Origin: Pediococcus ethanolidurans
GTDB lineage: Bacteria; Bacillota; Bacilli; Lactobacillales; Lactobacillaceae
Assembly (NCBI RefSeq): GCF_001437405.1
Contig: NZ_JQBY01000009.1
Coordinates: forward strand, 1 to 64,000
DNA length: 64,000 nt
Reading direction: 5' to 3'
Shown: positions 58,410 to 64,000 of the stretch, piece by piece
How positions within the stretch are numbered: position 1 is the first letter of the stretch
How the letters are laid out: every line of letters starts with the position of its first letter
Made by a program: the position numbers and the translations under genes
The notes under the pieces: generated by a model
What the model saw: only the letters and a program-made list of their open reading frames with translations
Database searches by the model: none
What the model was told of the DNA's origin: nothing

Positions 58410-59270
58410 ATGAACGTTAATTTACGCAATTTTATCAAGAAAAATCAGCTTCAGTTAATTATTATCTCAATTTTTTTAATTGCGACAATTGGACTAACCT
58501 ATGCGTTATTCTCTGACAAAACGGTTCGAGTTGGGCTTGATAACGTCACGGTTCGAATGGGTCCTTCTTTATCATACTCGAAGACCGGAACCGTCAATTC
58601 AGGAAAAAGAGTCACTGTTATAAAAAAGCAGGCTGGTTGGCTACGTGTGCGTTATGATGATGATCATTTTGGCTGGATTCCAAGTTGGTTAACCAATCGT
58701 AAATTCAATTTTAAGTCGGCAACTAATCTTTCGGAAGCAACAATCGTCTTAGATCCCGGACACGGTGGCAACGATTCTGGTGCCTTAGGTATTAATCAAA
58801 AGCATGAAGAGAAAACATACACTTTAAAAACTGCCAAACTTGTTCAAAAATCATTAGAAGCAAAGGGTGCTCGTGTAATAATGACACGCTCAAATGATGA
58901 ATACGTTGGTTTGGCTGCACGTGCATCCTTGTCCAATAAGCATAAAGCGGATGCGTTTATCAGTTTTCATTACGATTCTGCACCAGAAAATAACTCTGGT
59001 TCCGGAGATACAACTTATTATTATCACAAAAAAACTTCTTTAAAATTAGCTGAATTAGTTAATAGTCAACTGAAAGCAAAAGTTAATTTAAATAATCGTG
59101 GTGTTCAGTTTGGCGATTTCGAGGTTATTCGTGATAATACCCAACCTTCTTTACTAATTGAAGGTGGCTATATCAACACTGCTAAGGACTTTAAACAAAT
59201 TAGTAGTTATCAGTATCGAAAACAAGTAGCTTCTGCAGTCACAACTGCGTTATCACAGTTTCTTAATTAA
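58410..59270 (+). CDS. N-acetylmuramoyl-L-alanine amidase with SH3b domain
   Basis: 286 aa. A membrane segment or uncleaved signal spans about 14-33; a bacterial SH3 domain (about 38-95, VRMGPSLSYSKTGTV, WLRVRYDD) binds the wall; the Amidase_3 domain covers about 110-285. Zinc ligands are visible: His118 in LDPGHGG, Glu in KHEEKTYTLK, His in SFHYDSA, and the catalytic Glu in LLIEGGYINT. It should cleave the sugar-peptide bond of peptidoglycan during growth or separation. It is a plus-strand single gene divergent from the hisS T-box. Confidence 0.93.
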   Translation: MNVNLRNFIKKNQLQLIIISIFLIATIGLTYALFSDKTVRVGLDNVTVRMGPSLSYSKTGTVNSGKRVTVIKKQAGWLRVRYDDDHFGWIPSWLTNRKFNFKSATNLSEATIVLDPGHGGNDSGALGINQKHEEKTYTLKTAKLVQKSLEAKGARVIMTRSNDEYVGLAARASLSNKHKADAFISFHYDSAPENNSGSGDTTYYYHKKTSLKLAELVNSQLKAKVNLNNRGVQFGDFEVIRDNTQPSLLIEGGYINTAKDFKQISSYQYRKQVASAVTTALSQFLN

Positions 59271-59280
59271 AGAGTGAAAA

Positions 59281-59417
59281 TACAAAAATATTCATGGTAA
59301 CAAAATTAGATTTAAATGCCGTCTTCCAGCCCAAGTGAGCCGGAGGACGACAGTTAGACTATTTTTTGGAGTCTAAGTCGTTCAACATCAATTATTGAAG
59401 TTATTTTGATATTTGTA
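59281..59417. repeat. dispersed intergenic repeat, copy B
   Basis: 137 bp, roughly 80 percent identical by eye to 41276-41406 and in the same orientation. Its ends are self-complementary (TACAAA at the left and TTTGTA at the right, with ATAT extending the pairing). Inside, GCCGTCTTCC pairs with GGAGGACGAC with one mismatch, and TTAGACT pairs perfectly with AGTCTAA. It fills the gap between the convergent amidase and HAD genes and begins five bases after the HAD stop codon on the minus strand. No coding potential is seen. Confidence 0.8.
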
Positions 59418-59421
59418 ATTT

Positions 59422-60045
59422 TTATTTAAATAACAGGGATAGTTCGTTTAATGACTTTATCTGTTTTTCGGGGAAACTAGTTACCGAAATTGTATTGTCC
59501 GGATCAAAGAGAAATCCTTTGATTCCTGCATTGTGAGCCGCCAAAATGTCTAGATTACGATCTCCAATCATGATGGCGGTTTTTTTATCAACTTTATATT
59601 TTTGCAGCAAATAATTCAATGAAGCTGGATCTGGTTTACGTGCAAAATGATCAGAACCCGTAATAAAGCCCATAAATAAATGCTCAAAACCATGCACTTT
59701 TAATAATTTTTTAGCCTGATCATCTCGGTGCGTTAATAAAAAATTACGGCCATGCTTAGAAACATTTTTGTGGCAAACTGCAAGAGCTCCTACAAATGGC
59801 TTCGCTTGGTCAAGAAGCTGACTTTCGCAATTTGAATAGTCTTTTTTTAAGCCTTGTAAGTCTAATCGGTTTTCTGACGCATATTTTTCGAGCGTTTTTC
59901 CAAGCGAACCCTGCCGCATAGCGCGATAAAGTCCAGTTGCTTTTGAACTTCGAACACCATTTAATTGCAATGCCTGTTCAAAGCTTTTGACCATAATTGG
60001 GTACGTATCAAATAATGTACCATCAAAATCCCAAAATAAATCCAT
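59422..60045 (-). CDS. HAD-superfamily hydrolase, phosphoglycolate phosphatase-like
   Basis: 207 aa. The nucleophile motif WDFDGTLFDT at the N terminus, a helical cap (about 15-85), LLTHRDD as motif II, Lys in FARKPDP as motif III and MIGDRNLDILAAHNAG as motif IV complete a class IA HAD phosphatase. The substrate is unknown; phosphoglycolate, sugar phosphates or nucleotides are all possible. It follows dtd by 17 bases and ends at a dispersed repeat. Confidence 0.88.
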   Translation of the reverse strand: MDLFWDFDGTLFDTYPIMVKSFEQALQLNGVRSSKATGLYRAMRQGSLGKTLEKYASENRLDLQGLKKDYSNCESQLLDQAKPFVGALAVCHKNVSKHGRNFLLTHRDDQAKKLLKVHGFEHLFMGFITGSDHFARKPDPASLNYLLQKYKVDKKTAIMIGDRNLDILAAHNAGIKGFLFDPDNTISVTSFPEKQIKSLNELSLLFK

Positions 60046-60062
60046 AATACAAACTCCTATCT

Positions 60063-60509
60063 TTAAGCCTGATCCGTATCAAAAATAATCGTAACTGGTC
60101 CATCATTTTGCAGATCAACTTGCATATCTGCCCCAAATTTACCGGTTTCAACTGCAATACCAGCTGCTTGTAACTTTTGATTGAAAAGTGTATAACATTT
60201 TTCAGCATGGTCAGGATCCCCTGCTTTGGTAAAGCTGGGACGATTACCATGCTTGGTATCCGCATAAAGTGTAAATTGTGAGACTGATAAAATACTGCCG
60301 TTTACTTGTTTTAAATTCAAGTTCATTTTTTGATTTTCATCTTCAAATACACGCAAATTAACTATTTTGTGAACTAAATAATCTATTTGCTGTGTTGTAT
60401 CTGTATTTTCAATACCAACTAATAATAAATAGCCTACACCGATTTTTCCAACGACTTGATCTTCAATTGCTACTTGGGCATGACGAACGCGTTGTAAAAC
60501 TACTTTCAT
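60063..60509 (-). CDS. dtd: D-aminoacyl-tRNA deacylase
   Basis: 148 aa. It removes D-amino acids, and mis-loaded Gly, from t[22 protein letters not shown] at the start, [19 protein letters not shown] for the active site, and [13 protein letters not shown] with the Gly-cis-Pro motif are all present. It lies downstream of relA as in most Firmicutes, after the relA terminator. Confidence 0.96.
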   Translation of the reverse strand: MKVVLQRVRHAQVAIEDQVVGKIGVGYLLLVGIENTDTTQQIDYLVHKIVNLRVFEDENQKMNLNLKQVNGSILSVSQFTLYADTKHGNRPSFTKAGDPDHAEKCYTLFNQKLQAAGIAVETGKFGADMQVDLQNDGPVTIIFDTDQA

Positions 60510-60527
60510 TTCTTATACCTTCCTAAA

Positions 60528-60594
60528 TTAAAATAAAAGCTTCAAAATTTACACTTCAATCAACAAAATTAAGATCAAAGTTAAATTTTGAAGC
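60528..60594 (-). terminator. long intrinsic terminator of relA
   Basis: GCTTCAAAATTTA and TAAATTTTGAAGC pair perfectly (13 bp), and ACTTTGATC with GATTGAAGT extends the stem by 9 bp with two G-U pairs, before an 11-base loop. TTTTATTTT follows on the minus strand. Confidence 0.88.
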
Positions 60595-60605
60595 CAATGA
60601 TAAAC

Positions 60606-62840
60606 TTAATGTGTTGGCCGTTTGACCACGTAGACATCTTTAACAGTTTTTAAATTATCCATAATATGATTTAAATGTTCCAAATTTCGAACACCTACCG
60701 TCAAACTAATGGTTACCATCCGATTATGATCAACTTTTCCGTTAACTGAATTTAAGTAACGCGTCGTATTATTGACCTTTTTTAAGATGTCATTTAACAT
60801 GCCATTACGATTATAGCCTTCAACCTCGAGATCCGCTGCATAATTGTTGTGCGTATCAGTGGGATCTTCCCATTCAACACCAATCAAACGCTCATCTTGA
60901 TCCTCAGCATGGGTCACATTCGGACAATCTTCACGATGAACCGAAACACCACGTCCCTTTGTAATGTAACCGACAATTGGATCTCCTGGAACCGGATTAC
61001 AGCAATGACTCAATCGAACTAAAAGATTGTCAGCTCCCTCAATAATAATGCCACTTGAAGAACTTTTCTTTTTTCGTTCCTTTTCTGAATCATTTTCATT
61101 TGAGATCGTTTGGTGTTCTTCAAGAAGTTCATGTTCCTCTTGTCGTTTGCGATCCTCTTCTTGTTTGGCACGGACATCATCTGTCAGACGGTTAGCGACA
61201 CCTACTGGGGCAAGATCACCAAATCCAACAGCTGCATACATGTCATCAATCGAACTATAGTGTAACTTGTTCGCAACTTTTTCCAATTTATCAGTCTCAA
61301 GAATAGTTAACGGATCAAAACCAGACTGTTTCAATTGGCGTTCAATAACTTCGTGCCCTTTTTCAATATTTTCAGAACGATCCTGTTGGCGAAAGAATTG
61401 TTTGATTTTATTACGAGCACGCCGGGTTGAAACTAAGTTAATCCAATCCCGACTCGGACCCGCCGAACTTGAAGAAGTCAAGATATCTACAATATCACCA
61501 TTTTTAATTTTGTAGTCAAGCGGTACAATTTTACCATTTACTTTAGCACCAGTTGTATGATTACCAACTTCAGTATGAATTGTATAAGCCATATCAAGTG
61601 GTCCGGAGCCCTTAGCGAGTTCAAAAACATCTCCCTTTGGTGTGAATGCATAAACGCGATCACCAAAAAGATCTCCCTTTACAGAATCCATAAAATCAGC
61701 GGCATCTTTACTTTCATTCTGTAATTCGACGATTTCTTTAAACCAATTTAATTTCTTTCCAGTGTCACTAGTTTGAACTTTGTCGGTTTTACCCTCTTTA
61801 TATGCCCAATGTGCGGCAACACCATATTCAGCCACCCGATGCATTTCTTCAGTCCGAATTTGTACCTCTAGTGGTTTGCCTTCTGGACCTACCACAGTAG
61901 TATGGAGAGATTGATACATGTTAGCCTTAGGCATTGCAATGTAGTCTTTAAAACGACCAGGCATTGGCTTCCAGCGTGTGTGAATGGCCCCTAAAACAGC
62001 ATAACAATCTTTGATTGAAGTGGTAATTACTCGAATAGCCAACAAATCATAAATTTGACTGAACTGTTTATGTTGATCCACCATTTTTCGATAAATGGAA
62101 TAAATATGTTTGGGACGACCGTAAATATCAGTTTCATGAACTTTTAAAGCATCCAATGCATCTTTAATATCTTTGATGGCCAAAGCAATGTATTCTTCAC
62201 GTTGATCTCGTCTAGAATTCATTAAATGTGCAATTCGATAATACTGTTGTGGATTTAAATAACGTAACGAGATGTCTTCTAGTTCCCATTTAATGGTACT
62301 AATTCCTAAACGATCAGCAAGTGGTGCATAGATTTCAAGCGTTTCATTGGCAATACGCCGTTGCTTATCTGGACGTAAATGTTCCAACGTACGCATATTA
62401 TGCAGGCGATCAGCAAGTTTTACGATGATTACCCGAATATCCTTGGACATTGCCAGCAGTAATTTACGATGATTTTCTGCCAGTTGTTCTTGATTAGATT
62501 TATAACGAATTTTACTAATTTTAGAAACGCCATCGACAATCACGGCAACGTCATGGCCAAAAAGCTCCTCAATGTCCCCTAATGTAATTAGGGTATCCTC
62601 AACAGTATCATGTAGAAAACCAGCACAAATTGTTGCCGGATCCATTTTAAGTTCCGCTAGGATTCCCGCAACTTGAATGGGATGCATAATGTATGCCTCA
62701 CCTGATTGACGATATTGGTCCTGGTGAACATAGGTGGCAAAATCACAAGCTTTCTGGACAATTGCCACGTGATCGGCATTCATATATTTTCGACACATAT
62801 TTAAAACATCTTGAGCAGAAAGAACTGGCTCTTGTGACAT
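60606..62840 (-). CDS. relA: bifunctional (p)ppGpp synthetase/hydrolase RelA (Rsh)
   Basis: 744 aa. The long RSH enzyme of Firmicutes controls the stringent response. The HD hydrolase domain (about 30-185) has intact FLHDTVEDT (HD at 77-78) and RHN-type LADRLHNMRTL; the synthetase domain (about 235-365) has YRMVD and MYQSLHTTVVGPEGKPLEVQIRT; TGS (about 390-450, DRVYAFTPKGDVFELAKGS) and the C-terminal ACT domain (about 665-740) follow. Both activities are expected. It lies between the DUF3397 gene and dtd and is closed by a strong terminator. Confidence 0.97.
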   Translation of the reverse strand: MSQEPVLSAQDVLNMCRKYMNADHVAIVQKACDFATYVHQDQYRQSGEAYIMHPIQVAGILAELKMDPATICAGFLHDTVEDTLITLGDIEELFGHDVAVIVDGVSKISKIRYKSNQEQLAENHRKLLLAMSKDIRVIIVKLADRLHNMRTLEHLRPDKQRRIANETLEIYAPLADRLGISTIKWELEDISLRYLNPQQYYRIAHLMNSRRDQREEYIALAIKDIKDALDALKVHETDIYGRPKHIYSIYRKMVDQHKQFSQIYDLLAIRVITTSIKDCYAVLGAIHTRWKPMPGRFKDYIAMPKANMYQSLHTTVVGPEGKPLEVQIRTEEMHRVAEYGVAAHWAYKEGKTDKVQTSDTGKKLNWFKEIVELQNESKDAADFMDSVKGDLFGDRVYAFTPKGDVFELAKGSGPLDMAYTIHTEVGNHTTGAKVNGKIVPLDYKIKNGDIVDILTSSSSAGPSRDWINLVSTRRARNKIKQFFRQQDRSENIEKGHEVIERQLKQSGFDPLTILETDKLEKVANKLHYSSIDDMYAAVGFGDLAPVGVANRLTDDVRAKQEEDRKRQEEHELLEEHQTISNENDSEKERKKKSSSSGIIIEGADNLLVRLSHCCNPVPGDPIVGYITKGRGVSVHREDCPNVTHAEDQDERLIGVEWEDPTDTHNNYAADLEVEGYNRNGMLNDILKKVNNTTRYLNSVNGKVDHNRMVTISLTVGVRNLEHLNHIMDNLKTVKDVYVVKRPTH

Positions 62841-62877
62841 AAAAAAGCCTCCTTTTAATTTTTAAGATAAACTAAAT

Positions 62878-63204
62878 TTAACTTGTTAACCCATAAGCAA
62901 TATAGCTGGTGGTTAAATAAACAATCACAAAATAATAAGCGTATTTTGGTAAAAACAGGTAAACCCCCAGTAAAAAGAAGATGGGGAACAACCATAAAAG
63001 CGCCCAATTCGCACGGTTAGCCTTAATCAAAGAACCTAGAATTATAGCAGCCAGCGTGTTAATGATCATTAAAAACCATAAATCAATAAAAACATGTGAA
63101 GCACTTGTAATATGTAAAACAAACGGAAGTAAGACACCTAATACTATTCCAGCAACCCAATACCGCCATTTTATTTGGACAAAAAATTTCAATGATTTAT
63201 TCAA
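62878..63204 (-). CDS. DUF3397-like small membrane protein
   Basis: 108 aa with about four hydrophobic segments (roughly 14-34, 42-58, 65-84, 88-106). It resembles the short integral proteins placed between rsmE and relA in lactobacilli; I cannot assign a function. The start is TTG at 63204, six bases after GGAGGG; there is no ATG near. It overlaps nothing, with 43 bases to rsmE and 37 to relA. Confidence 0.7.
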   Translation of the reverse strand: MNKSLKFFVQIKWRYWVAGIVLGVLLPFVLHITSASHVFIDLWFLMIINTLAAIILGSLIKANRANWALLWLFPIFFLLGVYLFLPKYAYYFVIVYLTTSYIAYGLTS

Positions 63205-63247
63205 ATTTATCCCTCCGCTACTGACTCTCAAAGTTTATTGCTTAATT

Positions 63248-63991
63248 CTACCGCATTTCTTTTAAAACGGAAATAGCGGATAGTAAATATAATGGTGCCG
63301 TTTCAGCACGCAAAATTCGGGGTCCTAATCCAACACTAGTGAAGTTAGCTTCAGTTAAGCTTTTAATTTCACTAACAGCTAAACCGCCTTCGGGACCAAA
63401 TAACGCTAACATCGTATTTCCAGTTTTCATTTGCGTAATTTGCTTTTGCAATTGAGTATGCTCACCTTGTTTGGCCGATTCTTCATAAGCCACGATTTTA
63501 AACATGCCTGGCCATTTTTCTAGCGCCTGTAAACTTTCATAATAGGTTACCGTTGGAATATAATTTCGATGTGATTGTTCTGCCGCCGATTTGGCAACTT
63601 TTTGAAGACGTTCAATTTTTCGCGTCACTTTTTTGGCTGGCCATCTAGCCACGGAAAATTCAGTTGGCAAGAATATAAAATGGCGTGCGCCAAGTTCAGT
63701 TCCCTTTTGAACAATATATTCACTTTTATCGCCCTTAGCTATTCCACAAGCAATTGTCACTTCTATTGGAAGTTCAGCAGTTTTTTCAAGTTGTAAAATT
63801 GGAAGTATGCTAGCTGACTGTTCTCCAATCTCTTGAATTTTACCAACATAAACTTGATGAGTACTTGCAACAAATTCCGCCTGATCATTAACTTTTGCAC
63901 GCATAACTTTTATTAAATGATGAAAATTATCACCGGTCACCGAAAACAAAACTTGGTTTTGAATTGGTTGTTCAGTAAAATAACGCTGCAT
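63248..63991 (-). CDS. rsmE: 16S rRNA (uracil-1498-N3)-methyltransferase
   Basis: 247 aa SPOUT-class enzyme. It starts QRYFTEQPI, has the N-terminal PUA-like domain (about 1-70) and the knotted C-terminal domain with ACGIAKGDKSEYIVQKGTELGA, LFGPEGGLAVSEI and LGPRILRAETAPLYLLSAI. The ATG at 63991 is used; the frame stays open to the window edge through a GTG at 64000, but family members begin at MQRYF, so the gene appears complete. The upstream neighbour lies outside the window. Confidence 0.95.
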   Translation of the reverse strand: MQRYFTEQPIQNQVLFSVTGDNFHHLIKVMRAKVNDQAEFVASTHQVYVGKIQEIGEQSASILPILQLEKTAELPIEVTIACGIAKGDKSEYIVQKGTELGARHFIFLPTEFSVARWPAKKVTRKIERLQKVAKSAAEQSHRNYIPTVTYYESLQALEKWPGMFKIVAYEESAKQGEHTQLQKQITQMKTGNTMLALFGPEGGLAVSEIKSLTEANFTSVGLGPRILRAETAPLYLLSAISVLKEMR

Positions 63992-64000
63992 ATAATCCAC

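Noticed and set aside
1-64000. tRNA, rRNA, 6S RNA or tmRNA genes
   Set aside because: Intergenic gaps were read on both strands; none holds a cloverleaf with GGTTCRA-type T arm or other diagnostic sequence. The longest gaps are explained by T-boxes, repeats and promoters.

Overview
The window is a stretch of low-GC Firmicutes core chromosome, almost certainly from a member of the Lactobacillaceae. Evidence is the gene order (rpsU-yqeY-phoH-ybeY-dgkA-era-recO-glyQS-dnaG-rpoD-trmK-nif3; ribT-scpA-scpB-rluB-ypbB-recS-LysM-cmk-rpsA-der-hup; pfkA-pyk), two T-box leaders, CcpA-type cre sites and strong purine-rich ribosome binding sites. A complete pfkA/pyk pair points to a lineage that uses the Embden-Meyerhof pathway rather than an obligate heterofermenter. 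I cannot name the species. About 62 protein genes are seen, nearly all on the minus strand; only a YitT protein, a YjzD-like protein, yqfL and a cell-wall amidase are on plus. There are no rRNA or tRNA genes, CRISPR arrays, prophages or insertion sequences.

Layout. 0.1-13.7 kb: PEP synthase (ppsA) with a cre site, a cell-envelope cluster (YpmR-like GDSL hydrolase, YpmS, YozE, S41 protease), DegV, the cca-ABC-F-thyA-dfrA cluster, a YitT transporter and a frameshifted nucleoside 2-deoxyribosyltransferase. 13.7-24.7 kb: TPR protein, HU, Der, ribosomal protein S1, Cmk, a Ser-rich LysM protein, RecS-type helicase, YpbB, RluB, ScpB, ScpA, RibT. 24.7-36.3 kb: XerD, CvfB, a DUF441 protein, pyruvate kinase, phosphofructokinase, DnaE, a YjzD-like protein, ClpB. 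36.3-49.0 kb: Nif3, TrmK, RpoD, DnaG, GlyS, GlyQ (with T-box), RecO, Era, DgkA, YbeY, PhoH, YqeY, RpsU. 49.2-64.0 kb: YqfL, endonuclease IV, two CDP-glycerol glycerophosphotransferase-like proteins, a second YitT, MsrA, AspS, HisS (with T-box), amidase, a HAD phosphatase, Dtd, RelA, a DUF3397 protein and RsmE.

Functional links. PpsA and its presumed bifunctional kinase/phosphorylase YqfL lie 47 kb apart, yet each has a near-consensus cre site overlapping or just downstream of its promoter, which suggests joint carbon-catabolite control of gluconeogenic PEP synthesis opposite the pfkA-pyk glycolytic operon. Translation is represented by two T-box-controlled synthetase operons; the hisS-aspS leader carries GACAC, which reads both as an Asp and a His codon.

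The least explained sequence is a pair of related intergenic repeats of about 130-137 bp (41276-41406 and 59281-59417). Both lie in the same orientation immediately downstream of the stop codon of a minus-strand gene and have self-complementary ends. The first is additionally enclosed by a perfect 14-bp inverted repeat and followed by a terminator-like hairpin. The rest of the window is ordinary housekeeping sequence, and I see no novel multi-gene defence or biosynthetic system in it.
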